DNA of 59,048 nucleotides from a virus. The notes under the pieces are model-generated. The model made no database searches. It worked only from the letters and a program-made list of their open reading frames with translations, and had not been told where the DNA came from. This document shows positions 38,372-47,661 of this stretch, in pieces. A program made the translations under genes and the position numbers. The first letter of the stretch is position 1. Each line of letters begins with the position of its first letter. The stretch lies in IMG/VR virus record IMGVR_UViG_3300047550_004734, positions 1 to 59,048 of that record; one strand, 5' to 3'.

Positions 38372-38689
38372 TCAAATCCATTCTAATTTCGATGGATGAT
38401 ATCTTTTTGTTTCTTTAACTTTTAAATTATTTTCCAAAACTGGATAAATCTGATGAACAATTGCTCCAGGATATTCTCTTTGCAATTGTTCACCTAAAGA
38501 TTGTTTTGACGGAATTCCATTTGTGGAATTTAATTCCATCCTATAGAGACTTCCATTCCAAAAAACATCTGCAACATATTCCTCTCCTACCGACCTTTGT
38601 TCTGCTTGACTAGAGTTAATATAAAGATTTCCGTTAAAATCACCAGAAATATTTACGGATTCGGAGATGAACTGTTTGAATGATTTCAT
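38372..38689 (-). CDS. Small protein with capsid-targeting-like N-terminus
   Basis: A 105-residue protein starting MKSFKQFISESVNISGDFNG. The first ten residues resemble the T4 capsid-targeting peptide MKTYQEFIAE, and ISE-Ser fits a gp21 cleavage site. Residues 40-85 (FWNGSLYRMELNSTNGIPSK, LQREYPGAIVHQIYPV) resemble the module near residue 470 of the 640-residue protein at 45714-47636. It sits in the head operon between a gp67-like gene (ATGA overlap) and the VrlC-like gene. A packaged internal protein is the best guess. Confidence 0.82.
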   Translation of the reverse strand: MKSFKQFISESVNISGDFNGNLYINSSQAEQRSVGEEYVADVFWNGSLYRMELNSTNGIPSKQSLGEQLQREYPGAIVHQIYPVLENNLKVKETKRYHPSKLEWI

Positions 38690-38838
38690 TCTTCTTCTCT
38701 ATTAAACATTGAGTTTGCTACTATAGGACGAAAATCATCAATTTTTTCGGCGGATCTTACAAAGAGTAGTTCTTTGATTTTGTCACTAATCTGAGAAGGA
38801 GACTCATCTGCAGCGATCATATCTAATAAATCATCCAT
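38686..38838 (-). CDS. Small prohead core-type protein (gp67/68-like position)
   Basis: A 50-residue acidic helical protein, MDDLLDMIAADESPSQISDK then IKELLFVRSAEKIDDFRPIV and SMFNREEE at the end. It is too short for usual gene calling, but well supported: a perfect late promoter 29 bases upstream, an ATGA overlap with the next gene, and the position directly after gp20 where T4 has the small scaffold proteins gp67 and gp68. Its sequence pattern (helix, Ser, two short helices, Ser-Met-Phe) is one I know from cyanophages. The gp67 assignment rests on position and size. Confidence 0.75.
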   Translation of the reverse strand: MDDLLDMIAADESPSQISDKIKELLFVRSAEKIDDFRPIVANSMFNREEE

Positions 38839-38866
38839 TTTTATAAACCAATTAAATAATCGTTTT

Positions 38867-38874
38867 TATTTATA
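38867..38874 (-). promoter_or_regulatory. Late promoter TATAAATA
   Basis: A perfect TATAAATA on the minus strand, 29 bases before the 50-residue core-type gene, overlapping the gp20 stop. Confidence 0.85.
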
Positions 38875-40558
38875 TCTCACCACCTTTGGGCATTTCTACT
38901 TGTTTACCACTTGCAACAACATCTTTTGCTTGTGATGTAATATCTGGTTCCATTACAGGTTGCCCCAGATCCATTTGTGAAGTTTGATCTAGTGGCATTC
39001 CAGTTGCAGGATCAATTTGTTGATTTGGATCTGGAATTACCCCATTTTTAATTTCTTTTTTAATTTGAGCATCCTGTTCAATAATTTCAACATCAGTTTG
39101 TCTAAGAATTTTACGTCTTACGTAATCTTGAGAGAAATATTTTCCAACATAAGGTTCAGCTACTTGAACCATTGTTAATCTTTCATTCAATAGTTCTGCA
39201 TCTTTAAGTTCTGCAAAATGATTATCATATAAGAAATCATATTGAATGTGTTCATCCATTTGCTGCCAATCTTCTGGAGTAATAATATTTTTAAGAATCA
39301 ATTGAGTTCTTAACATATCACTAAACATATATGAGAATCTCTTTCTCAAGCGTGAAACAAATTTACTAAATTTAACTTCATCTCGAAGAATTTCTGATGA
39401 ACGACCTAAATTAAATCCACCCTCACCATCCATTCGTGATGGGGGAACATTTAATGACCTATAAAGTTTTTTCTGGAAATAGTTAATATCAGTGATTTCT
39501 CCTAAATTTTGACCACCAGGAAGAGTTGAAATTTCTGTTCCTCTTCCACCTTCTCTTCTTGGAAGCCAAAAGTCTTCAAGCATTGCCATAAATTTTTTAT
39601 CATCACGAACTTCTCCAGTACTAGCATCATAAACTAATTTATTTCTATATCTCATCATAACATCTCGCAGATATTGTTCTGCTTTAATCTTTGGTAAATT
39701 ACCAACATCAATATAAAAAATTCTTCTTTCTGGGGCACGAGACAATCTATAAATCACTAGAGAATCTTCAATCATTCTAAGTTGATTGAGTGATTTAATT
39801 GCCTTATGTAAATATGAAAGTGTAGATCCTTTATTTCTATCAACCAGACCAGAAGTACAGTATGTAATAGAATCTTTTGTCATTCTAACTCCAGAATTTG
39901 ATCCTCCAAGAGTTCCTGGTGCTGGAGAACCAGTTGGATATGACATCTTAGGTTCATAAATGAAATATTCTTCAATTTCAGGAAAATCATAATCCATTGG
40001 ATTATCAACATTTCTATTAGAAACTTTATATTTATTTTCTGGTTTTTTCTTTGCTTGTCTCACATAACGCATTTTTAATGCATCAATATATCTTAATTCT
40101 TGTATTCCAGATTCTGGATTTTTTAAATCAATAATTTTGTGGTAGTATAATCTGCCATCAATATACCAATTTCTATAAATTTCATGAGACTTTTTATCAA
40201 AATCTAATAACTCTAAAATATATTTAAATTCTTGTCTTATCTTTTTTTTGATTCCATCACTAGCATTTAAATTATCAAGATCTATTTGTACTGGACTATC
40301 ATTGGTGTCGCTTACAATTGCTTCATTAACGATATCTTCAATAGCACTATCACATTCAGGGTGAAGCGCCATTTCTCTATATCTTTTGATTAGATCAAAT
40401 TCAGTTCTATATACTCCTTCAATATCAACATAAGAACCAAAAAATCCACTACTTAAATAATGATCAACCCCGTCCTCCTTATTTGGAGGAACGGGGGAAA
40501 TTGTAGATGGAGATAATGATTCATTGTCTTCAATTGAAAATCCAAATAATTTTGCCAT
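38870..40558 (-). CDS. 20: Portal vertex protein, gp20-like
   Basis: A 562-residue portal that forms the dodecameric DNA gate at the head vertex. Typical gp20 stretches are visible: HPECDSAIEDIVNEAIVSDT, YIDGRLYYHKIIDLKNPESG, YRLSRAPERRIFYIDVGNLP and PPSRMDGEGGFNLGRSSEIL. Length is close to T4 gp20 (524), with a longer Gln/Pro-rich C-terminal tail. An AATAAATA late element lies 31 bases upstream. Its partner proteins gp13-gp17 and gp21-gp23 are all in the window. Confidence 0.96.
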   Translation of the reverse strand: MAKLFGFSIEDNESLSPSTISPVPPNKEDGVDHYLSSGFFGSYVDIEGVYRTEFDLIKRYREMALHPECDSAIEDIVNEAIVSDTNDSPVQIDLDNLNASDGIKKKIRQEFKYILELLDFDKKSHEIYRNWYIDGRLYYHKIIDLKNPESGIQELRYIDALKMRYVRQAKKKPENKYKVSNRNVDNPMDYDFPEIEEYFIYEPKMSYPTGSPAPGTLGGSNSGVRMTKDSITYCTSGLVDRNKGSTLSYLHKAIKSLNQLRMIEDSLVIYRLSRAPERRIFYIDVGNLPKIKAEQYLRDVMMRYRNKLVYDASTGEVRDDKKFMAMLEDFWLPRREGGRGTEISTLPGGQNLGEITDINYFQKKLYRSLNVPPSRMDGEGGFNLGRSSEILRDEVKFSKFVSRLRKRFSYMFSDMLRTQLILKNIITPEDWQQMDEHIQYDFLYDNHFAELKDAELLNERLTMVQVAEPYVGKYFSQDYVRRKILRQTDVEIIEQDAQIKKEIKNGVIPDPNQQIDPATGMPLDQTSQMDLGQPVMEPDITSQAKDVVASGKQVEMPKGGEI

Positions 40559-40588
40559 AATTTATTTTATCTGCTCTAATGTTTAGAC

Positions 40589-40596
40589 TATTTATT
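40589..40596 (-). promoter_or_regulatory. Late-type promoter element AATAAATA before gp20
   Basis: AATAAATA on the minus strand, 31 bases upstream of gp20, overlapping the gp19 stop. Confidence 0.55.
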
Positions 40597-41161
40597 ACGA
40601 TTCTCCAGATACTGGTGTCCAATACTGAACTTGGAAATCTACAGTAAATTCTTCAATAGTATCAGTAGTGTCATAAGAAAGATCAATAGCAGAGATATTG
40701 GTTGGAAAAATATCAAAGAACCTATAAGTAGCAGCAGTCTCAAGACCTGTTCCTGTAGATGTATTTTTTCCTACAGAACTAAGACCTCTTCTAAATTGTT
40801 TTACATAAGCATCACACATATAATCTGATGGATTTGTAAATCCACTTGCATCTCCATATTGTCCTATGGATTGTGCCCAAGCTTCCATAGCATCTCTAAT
40901 ACTGAAATCTTGATCATTAATAATAGTAATGGTCCAAGTATCAAATGTTCGATCTCCTGCAACTTTAAAAACTCTTCCTCTGAAAGGAACATCAATTGAC
41001 CCTATGGTTGATGCAGGTAGTGCTGCTGCTTTACATAAAATTGGAAAATTTGAAGTAAGAGTTATTCCACTAGGGGGAGATGGAATAGTAACTTCAAATA
41101 AATTAGGGCGAGCTCCTCCACCGCTAAGTGCTGATTTGAAGTCTTGAATAGAATTTGCCAT
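40595..41161 (-). CDS. 19: Tail tube protein, gp19-like
   Basis: A 188-residue tube subunit. It begins MANSIQDFKSALSGGGARPN, then NLFEVTIPSPPSGITLTSNF and LCKAAALPASTIGSIDVPFR, GRVFKVAGDRTFDTWTITII, the usual tail-tube fold of T4-like phages, and ends DFQVQYWTPVSGES. T4 gp19 is 163 residues. AAGGAGG precedes the ATG. It follows the sheath gene gp18 by about 33 bases, with no separate late promoter visible, so the two are probably co-transcribed. Confidence 0.95.
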   Translation of the reverse strand: MANSIQDFKSALSGGGARPNLFEVTIPSPPSGITLTSNFPILCKAAALPASTIGSIDVPFRGRVFKVAGDRTFDTWTITIINDQDFSIRDAMEAWAQSIGQYGDASGFTNPSDYMCDAYVKQFRRGLSSVGKNTSTGTGLETAATYRFFDIFPTNISAIDLSYDTTDTIEEFTVDFQVQYWTPVSGES

Positions 41162-41194
41162 TTTTAATTCCTCCTTGTAATTTTGTTAATTTAA

Positions 41195-43732
41195 TCAAAC
41201 AGTACCAGCAACTTCTTCAAAACTTATTCCAGTTCTGGTGGCAACAAAAGTAAGTGTAATATAGTTAATAGATTTAGTGGGTTTTAAATAAATATCAGCC
41301 CTAAATTCATTATTATCAATTACATCAGGAGTATTATTTGAAGAATCGCAAACAACTAAGAATCCATAAAGACCTCGTTTTGCCTGAACATCACGGAGAT
41401 ATGGTTCTACAATATTTCTGAAGTTTGCTCTTGTAATTTCATCATTTAATTCAAATAATTGAGATTGGGCACTTCTACGTAAAACTTGTTCAACAGTAAG
41501 GAATAATCTGCGTACATTAATTCTATCAAAAGCAGATGCATATCCAAGTCCAGTTTTGTCACCAAAAAGTAAAATACCAATTCCTGGCTGATTAATTATC
41601 GCATTAATTCTTTGGGAATAAAGTTGATCTCTCTGAGATTTAGATGGATTATATGCTAACTTAATAGCATTATTTAATATTCCTCTCTGCTGTCCAGCAG
41701 GAGAGAACCATGGATAAGAAAAAATTGAGGTTCTAGACATAAGTCCAGCAACATCAGCATTGCAAGGAATATATCTAAATTTATTATTGAATCTATCATA
41801 AGTGTACTTATATCCAGTATCAAAAACTGCATAAGATGAGGATGGTAAAGGAGAGAAAAACTCTAAAACATTATCGGTTTGAGTGTCTGGATTGGTAACA
41901 TCAACCACATCAGTTCTGTGTGGAGAAATTACTGCAATACAATCTTTTCTTTGATTTGCTATAGAAATTAGTTCAGAAGCTTTTGCTTGAGATTCGAATT
42001 TATCAGAACAACCAGGACCCATAATGAGATAATCAACTGCAACTTCATCATCGTTTGTAAACAATCTATATGACGTAATCAAATCTCCAAGTTCTGCCTT
42101 CATGGTTCCAGTTTCTCCTGGATTAGCATTTGTATAGTCTTTACCTCCACTTAAGGTATATGTTGCATTTCCAAGGGCACTAAATGTAATATCCTGTGCC
42201 TCTTGATCCCAAAGACCTTCAGTATCCTCCAAAGGAGAATGAAGATCAGAAAATCCTGTTGGGGAAACTTGTTCGTTATTGGATTCGTCAGATGGATTAT
42301 CTCCAACGTAAATATAATTTGAATATCTGGCAACGTAATCTCTCCACCAAATCTTAGTTGGTGAATTAACTGCTGAAACAGTATCAATTGCCTTAGAAAG
42401 ACCAACATGCTTTTCTAGCAAGTTTCCTTGAATACCTGTTATTTCTCCAGTATCATCAACAACGACAATGTGAATCTCATCACTCTTCCCATTTCTATCA
42501 GCAACATATTGACTTGTTCCTGGTTTAGGTGCAATTGATCTCCAGTAGACAGTACTATTTGTAAGACCAAGAGTTTGCTGATCATACCAATCTTTAACAG
42601 AACTTGCAGAAGCAGAAAGCGTTACTGCTGTTCCTATAGGTGATCCACTATCATCAGTAAAATTAAGAGTAGCACCTGGTCTAAATGATGCATAATTTGT
42701 TCTTACTTTATAATCAACTGGAGTAATTGTGCTAGATCCTGCAGCAACGCGACCAACAATCTTAACATCTATTGCATTGTCCTGTACTCCCGTAACAATA
42801 CCTTTAAGATAACCTGTAAATGTTGATGTACTTCCTGCTCCAGGAACAACAACATCATTTAATGCAACAGTAACTCCAACCCCAATTCCATCCTGAACAG
42901 CACCAGTTAATGCAGTTAAAGTTGCTGCAGATGTTGATCCGATAGATAAAATTTGATCTGCTCTATCATCAATAAAACAAACTTTAAGATTATTTGCCCA
43001 GGATCCAGGATTCTTTGCTGCAAATATGTAATTAGCAATACCATCATCGTGGTTTTGGTTGTAGTCATCAAAATTTTTGATTTTTAATGTTGCAGCACCA
43101 ACAGTAGAAATACCACCTGTTGTATAAATGTCTGTAATATTAAAAGAAATACTGACTGTTGTTCCTACCCCTACTCCACCTATCGCTGTTCCTGGAATTG
43201 TAATAGTATCATTAGTGGCAAATCCTGATCCTCCAGTCGTAACTATAACAGTTGGTATATTAGATGTGCTTGTAACACCAACAGAAAAAACTGCTCCAAT
43301 ACCACTACCACTTGTTGTATATAAAGATTCAGTTACTGTATAAGTTCCTTGTGTTCTTTGTGTTGTTGCAATACCAACAGAATTACTTACAGTGCTAATT
43401 CCACTAATTTCTCCACTTCTAAGTCTTCTTGCATTGGCATTGACCATTGCGCCAGATTCAGCACTATCAGTTCTTACGATTTTCATTACACCACCGTAAG
43501 AAAGAAATGATGATGCACTCATCCAATACTCATACTGCCCATCAAGATTTAATGGTTTTCCGAAAACATCGATTAAATCTTTTTCCGTAGCAATATCAAT
43601 TGGCTCATCAACAGGACCTTTAGGAAATGGTCCAGCCATAACACCAATATTATCTAAAACATTATCAGCTCTTCCTACTGTTAAATCAACCTCTCTGACG
43701 AGTACGCCTGGAGATAATTGAGGAGTTGCCAT
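41195..43732 (-). CDS. 18: Tail sheath protein, gp18-like
   Basis: An 845-residue contractile sheath subunit (T4 gp18 is 659). N-terminal TPQLSPGVLVREVDLTVGRA and the C-terminal region (FSYPWFSPAGQQRGILNNAI, INAIINQPGIGILLFGDKT, RRLFLTVEQVLRRSAQSQLF) are characteristic of the family. The extra length lies in residues 105-360, a Gly/Thr/Val-rich beta insertion (VIVTTGGSGFATNDTITIPG) resembling repeats in gp14 and the giant tail protein. A late element AATAAATA lies 35 bases upstream. Core motifs are intact, so the insertion is probably a surface domain on the sheath. Confidence 0.96.
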   Translation of the reverse strand: MATPQLSPGVLVREVDLTVGRADNVLDNIGVMAGPFPKGPVDEPIDIATEKDLIDVFGKPLNLDGQYEYWMSASSFLSYGGVMKIVRTDSAESGAMVNANARRLRSGEISGISTVSNSVGIATTQRTQGTYTVTESLYTTSGSGIGAVFSVGVTSTSNIPTVIVTTGGSGFATNDTITIPGTAIGGVGVGTTVSISFNITDIYTTGGISTVGAATLKIKNFDDYNQNHDDGIANYIFAAKNPGSWANNLKVCFIDDRADQILSIGSTSAATLTALTGAVQDGIGVGVTVALNDVVVPGAGSTSTFTGYLKGIVTGVQDNAIDVKIVGRVAAGSSTITPVDYKVRTNYASFRPGATLNFTDDSGSPIGTAVTLSASASSVKDWYDQQTLGLTNSTVYWRSIAPKPGTSQYVADRNGKSDEIHIVVVDDTGEITGIQGNLLEKHVGLSKAIDTVSAVNSPTKIWWRDYVARYSNYIYVGDNPSDESNNEQVSPTGFSDLHSPLEDTEGLWDQEAQDITFSALGNATYTLSGGKDYTNANPGETGTMKAELGDLITSYRLFTNDDEVAVDYLIMGPGCSDKFESQAKASELISIANQRKDCIAVISPHRTDVVDVTNPDTQTDNVLEFFSPLPSSSYAVFDTGYKYTYDRFNNKFRYIPCNADVAGLMSRTSIFSYPWFSPAGQQRGILNNAIKLAYNPSKSQRDQLYSQRINAIINQPGIGILLFGDKTGLGYASAFDRINVRRLFLTVEQVLRRSAQSQLFELNDEITRANFRNIVEPYLRDVQAKRGLYGFLVVCDSSNNTPDVIDNNEFRADIYLKPTKSINYITLTFVATRTGISFEEVAGTV

Positions 43733-43766
43733 GTTTTTCTCCGTAAATCTCAGTTTAACTAAAAAT

Positions 43767-43774
43767 TATTTATT
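43767..43774 (-). promoter_or_regulatory. Late-type promoter element AATAAATA before gp18
   Basis: AATAAATA on the minus strand, 35 bases upstream of gp18 in the 82-base gap, which holds no gene. Confidence 0.55.
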
Positions 43775-43814
43775 AAAAACTAACTTTACGGGGAAGGAAA
43801 TAAGACGTGAATAT

Positions 43815-44045
43815 TTACCAATCAGGATATTCCCACTTCAAATGAGTTAATTTATTTTTTTTACTTTCAATAATTCTTTTTATCGTGCATTCTTTACATT
43901 CATAAGAATAAGAAGATGCTACTGGACCTCTATCTTTTCTTGTTCTATAAAATTCACCTATTAGATTTTTTAACTCCCCACAAGTTCTACATTTCCTATC
44001 ATTTAAAAGTAAATGTCCAAGTTTTATTTGCTTATCAATATCCAT
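43815..44045 (-). CDS. Stand-alone zinc-ribbon protein between gp17 and gp18
   Basis: A 76-residue protein from Met 44045 (MDIDKQIKLGHLLLNDRKCR), coupled to the gp17 stop (TAATG). Two CxxC pairs, RKCRTCGELKNLIGEFYRTR and YSYECKECTIKRIIESK, form a zinc ribbon of the kind found at the N-terminus of phage HNH and endonuclease VII-like proteins. No nuclease domain follows. It may be a remnant of a lost homing nuclease or an independent DNA/RNA-binding protein. Its place between two core genes is a typical homing nuclease site. Confidence 0.8.
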   Translation of the reverse strand: MDIDKQIKLGHLLLNDRKCRTCGELKNLIGEFYRTRKDRGPVASSYSYECKECTIKRIIESKKNKLTHLKWEYPDW

Positions 44046-45697
44046 TATGATAGATATTCCCACATATAAGCACTGTCACCGTATTCATCTAAAAACCATC
44101 GATCCCCATCTTTATCTATAAAACTACTATCATCTAAACCGTCCGAAATGAATCCAAATGGAGACATATCTTGTTCAATTTGATTTTTTTGTTCCTCATA
44201 TAATCGTTTTCTTACATCTTGATCAGTAAGCTCTTTAAAATAATCTTGAGCGACTAACCAAGCATAAATTACCAGACACATTGCAAGATCATCATTACAC
44301 CCTTCCTCAGCTTCAAAAGAGTTATGTTTTTGAATAAAAGTTGTCAATTCACTCATTATGTCATAATCTTTAAATAATAATTTACTTTCTTCAATCATCG
44401 TTTTTAAATTTAGACACCCAACTTTTTTAACAGTTTTGGACATCTTTACTCCCAATTGAGTTTTTTTACCAGAAAATCCTTGCCCAACTATTTGACCTGC
44501 CCTACCTCGCATAGAACACATAAGAAGATTGTTATATTCTAAATCATAATGTATAATAGATGCTACTTGGTCCCCTACATCATTAACTTCACACAAAATA
44601 TATGCATTATTGTAGTTTTTTGCAACATCAACAATAATGCTAGGAAATAGCATAGGTTTTATTTCATTATTACGATATTTTGCTACAACTTGATGTGGAA
44701 ATGTAGTAATATCAATTACAGTAAAAGCAGAATAATCATTTCCCACTCCTCTTGCCACATCGACAGTTATTAAATAATCATGATTATCAACTACATCTTC
44801 ATATACATCTAATCCACCACTACTTGTTTTAGGAATGTCGAACACTAAAGACCTAAGTTTTGATGGTGCAATAAGAGTATCTACCGATCCTAAAAATTCA
44901 CATTCAAATTCAACTTTGAATTGAGATTCTGAAGTATTTGCAATAGTTTGTTTTTTCCACTCTTCATCTCTACCTGGAACTTCAGACCAGTGAACATCGG
45001 TAAATACATATTCATTTTTACCTTTTTCCGCATCATGCCACATACGGTAGAAATGATTCATACCATGTGGAGTTGAAACAATTATAACTTTTGTTTGTTT
45101 GCCAGAAGTAATCGTTGGATATACTGATGCAAAGAATGAATCTGCAATGTGATTTGGAACGAATGCAAATTCATCCAAAAATAAGATATTGAATGACATA
45201 CCACGAACTGCAGAAGCAGAAGTAGAAGCAGCCAGGATTTTACTTCCATTTTCCAATTCCAAGGAACCTTTGTTCCAAGATACAATTCCCTGCTGCATCC
45301 ACTTTGGTAGATTTTCATATGCGGTTTGTAATCTGTCTAATAGTTCCCTTGCAGTAGCTGCTTTGTTTGCCAAGATACCAATATTGACATTATCATTAAA
45401 AACTGCATAATGTAAAAGAAATGCCACAACAGTGGTAGATTTACCAGTCTGTCTGGGCATCTTGCAGATATTAAATCTGTGCTTATGGAAATTACTAATT
45501 AACTTTTCTTGAAAATGATATGGTTGAAATGACTGCAATCCATGATCAAGAGTTACAATTTTAACATAATTTTTTGCAAAATAAACTGGGTCATTCATGC
45601 ACTTTACAATCTCAACAATTTGCTCTTCGGTAAATTCGTGAGTTGTATTTGCTTTTTTTAATAGTGGATTGCCAAGATATACATCATTACTTGCCAT
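44045..45697 (-). CDS. 17: Terminase large subunit, gp17-like
   Basis: A 550-residue packaging motor. The ATPase domain has NICKMPRQTGKSTTVVAFLL (Walker A, near residue 80) and NILFLDEFAFVPNH (Walker B, near residue 170), with the coupling motif VIIVSTPHGMN. The C-terminal RNase H-fold nuclease starts at YLITVDVARGVGNDYSAFTV with catalytic Asp residues. Length is close to T4 gp17 (610). No intein or intron is seen, although marine terL genes can carry split inteins. gp16 lies one gene upstream, separated by the mosaic 640-residue gene. Confidence 0.96.
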   Translation of the reverse strand: MASNDVYLGNPLLKKANTTHEFTEEQIVEIVKCMNDPVYFAKNYVKIVTLDHGLQSFQPYHFQEKLISNFHKHRFNICKMPRQTGKSTTVVAFLLHYAVFNDNVNIGILANKAATARELLDRLQTAYENLPKWMQQGIVSWNKGSLELENGSKILAASTSASAVRGMSFNILFLDEFAFVPNHIADSFFASVYPTITSGKQTKVIIVSTPHGMNHFYRMWHDAEKGKNEYVFTDVHWSEVPGRDEEWKKQTIANTSESQFKVEFECEFLGSVDTLIAPSKLRSLVFDIPKTSSGGLDVYEDVVDNHDYLITVDVARGVGNDYSAFTVIDITTFPHQVVAKYRNNEIKPMLFPSIIVDVAKNYNNAYILCEVNDVGDQVASIIHYDLEYNNLLMCSMRGRAGQIVGQGFSGKKTQLGVKMSKTVKKVGCLNLKTMIEESKLLFKDYDIMSELTTFIQKHNSFEAEEGCNDDLAMCLVIYAWLVAQDYFKELTDQDVRKRLYEEQKNQIEQDMSPFGFISDGLDDSSFIDKDGDRWFLDEYGDSAYMWEYLS

Positions 45698-45713
45698 GAT
45701 AAATCCTCAATTA

Positions 45714-47636
45714 TTACCTGCAATTCCAACGACGCAGTGCTTTGTTAATATCACTATTAGGATCTCTTGCTGTTTTTGCTGAGGTTAGTCTTTTTTTCAT
45801 ACCTGACATACGACTACAAAATCTTTTTCTTCTTCCCGCTCTTTCTCCCTTTGGATTTTTTTCTGTTACTGCAGTTTGAAGTTTTGAACCTGGATTCTCT
45901 CTACGATATGCATCAACTGCTTTTTGACTTAAACCATCAGTTTTATCTTGACGATTAACTTTTTGCCAGTCTTCATTAATTTCAATTTCTTCTCCCATAG
46001 TTTTTACATAATTTTTTGATGGTCCAAGTTTTGCATAACTTCCACCTTGAGGACCAAATGCCTGAATTAATGGTTGTCCTGGTTGAATTTCTGAAATTGA
46101 ATGATAAACAACCGTTGACCCTGGATAAACTTTTTGGAGTTCATCATTAATTTCTCTTCTTGATGGTGTCTTAACTTGGGGGAAGAACATCTTCATATAA
46201 TAATATTTTCCTCTCCAAGAAAGAGTAACGGCAATCACATTTCCAGTTTGTGCCTGAAGACGAGTCGCTTCTTTTATTTGAGACTTAAATCCTTTGATTG
46301 GTTCTGGTTTTATTAAATCAACTACCTCTGCAAAAGTATTTCCATCAGCATCTTCAATAGTTACATTTTCTGCCTTTACGCAAGAACCTTTTGAAAATTC
46401 TGTTGTTTCTTTTTTTCTTTTATAACCAGGCCAACATTTTTCAACTACAATTTCATCTACAATTTTATCAACTAAAGTTTCTTCTTTGTTAATTTTAGGA
46501 AGTTCTGTTTTTGCTAATTTTTTCTTTCTTAATTCTACTGCTTTATCTCCCAACTCTCTTGCCGCTTCTGGAGATAAAGCACCAACACCACTAGACTTTG
46601 CAATTTGAGTGTCTTTGCCTTTCAGAATACCTATTCTCTTTTTAAATACAAAAGATTCCTCCATTTCTCCACTTGCAATATAATCAGCTGCTGTATCAAT
46701 ATAATCCGCCGCTTTTGTAATTTTTGACTGAACCCATGCCTCAAGGTTTCCTTCACCCTTACCGACTTTACTTTTCAGTCTTTCAATGGCATTTTCAATT
46801 GCAGAAAGTTCAGAACGAACCATTGAGTATTCTTCATCTTTCACTGAAACTTTATCCCAAGCTTTTTCTCCATAAGAACATTCAGATCTTGTTTCCCTTT
46901 TATTGCATAAAGGGCAATATCTTTCTTCTTCGTGCATAGTTGCCTCGGACTTGGTACCCCAATTTGCAGCACCAACTTTGCGACATTTTACAAGTGCTCC
47001 CGAAGCATAAGCACTAGGCCAAACGTCGTATCTGGACTTTACTTTATTATAACAAGCATCTTTTTTACCTTCTTTTTTCTTTTCTTGCAAGTTCATTTCT
47101 TCTGTCCGTACATTAGTTGGTTTTGCAGCACCCTTTTTTTGAGGTTGATTTGGATCTTCTCTGTTTTTTCTTTTAAATGCTTTATCTTCTTCTTTATCTG
47201 ATAGATCTGCTGCCATTTTAGAACTTCCGCATTTTGGAGTTGACTTTTGTCCCGGTTGGCGAGCACAGGGAGCACCAGCAAATGGTCCACCAATCTGAAC
47301 CCATCCTTTCACTTTTCTTCCAGTTTTAGGATCTGTCCCACTAGATTTATTAAACCAATCACGAAGATTACTATCCCCAGACTTTGTATCCTCTTTCACA
47401 TCTTTAAATTTTTTGTGTTCTTTTTTTGCAGAGGACTCCATTTTTTTTAAACGGGTGTAATAGTCTGGAATTTCGTCTAAATGCTGAAGAGCAATATCTC
47501 TGGCAAGTTTATGATCTTTTGTATGTTCATGTTCAATAGGCTCACCCATATCAAGTTGCTTTTGTATGAAAGAAACATCAAGGCGATGTTTCTTTGCAAT
47601 TTGCTCAACTGTTTTATGGGATTTGAACTTACTCAT
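45714..47636 (-). CDS. Mosaic Cys-containing accessory virion protein between gp16 and gp17
   Basis: A 640-residue multi-module protein. Residues 30-70: EHTKDHKLARDIALQHLDEI (DUF5661-like). Residues 95-140: WVQIGGPFAGAPCARQPGQK, a basic Cys module. Residues 190-230: VWPSAYASGALVKCRKVGAA, known from phage and giant-virus proteins. Residues 240-260: four Cys, possibly a zinc site (YCPLCNKRETRSEC). Residues 470-525: WRGKYYYMKMFFPQVKTPSR, shared with 38372-38689. C-terminus: RFCSRMSGMKKRLTSAKTAR. There is no clear enzyme. AATAAATA 18 bases upstream fits late expression; a packaged or structural role is likely. Confidence 0.83.
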   Translation of the reverse strand: MSKFKSHKTVEQIAKKHRLDVSFIQKQLDMGEPIEHEHTKDHKLARDIALQHLDEIPDYYTRLKKMESSAKKEHKKFKDVKEDTKSGDSNLRDWFNKSSGTDPKTGRKVKGWVQIGGPFAGAPCARQPGQKSTPKCGSSKMAADLSDKEEDKAFKRKNREDPNQPQKKGAAKPTNVRTEEMNLQEKKKEGKKDACYNKVKSRYDVWPSAYASGALVKCRKVGAANWGTKSEATMHEEERYCPLCNKRETRSECSYGEKAWDKVSVKDEEYSMVRSELSAIENAIERLKSKVGKGEGNLEAWVQSKITKAADYIDTAADYIASGEMEESFVFKKRIGILKGKDTQIAKSSGVGALSPEAARELGDKAVELRKKKLAKTELPKINKEETLVDKIVDEIVVEKCWPGYKRKKETTEFSKGSCVKAENVTIEDADGNTFAEVVDLIKPEPIKGFKSQIKEATRLQAQTGNVIAVTLSWRGKYYYMKMFFPQVKTPSRREINDELQKVYPGSTVVYHSISEIQPGQPLIQAFGPQGGSYAKLGPSKNYVKTMGEEIEINEDWQKVNRQDKTDGLSQKAVDAYRRENPGSKLQTAVTEKNPKGERAGRRKRFCSRMSGMKKRLTSAKTARDPNSDINKALRRWNCR

Positions 47637-47653
47637 AGGTGTATAATAACCTT

Positions 47654-47661
47654 TATTTATT
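47654..47661 (-). promoter_or_regulatory. Late-type promoter element AATAAATA
   Basis: AATAAATA (within a longer ATTT-type run) on the minus strand, 18 bases before the mosaic 640-residue gene. Confidence 0.5.
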
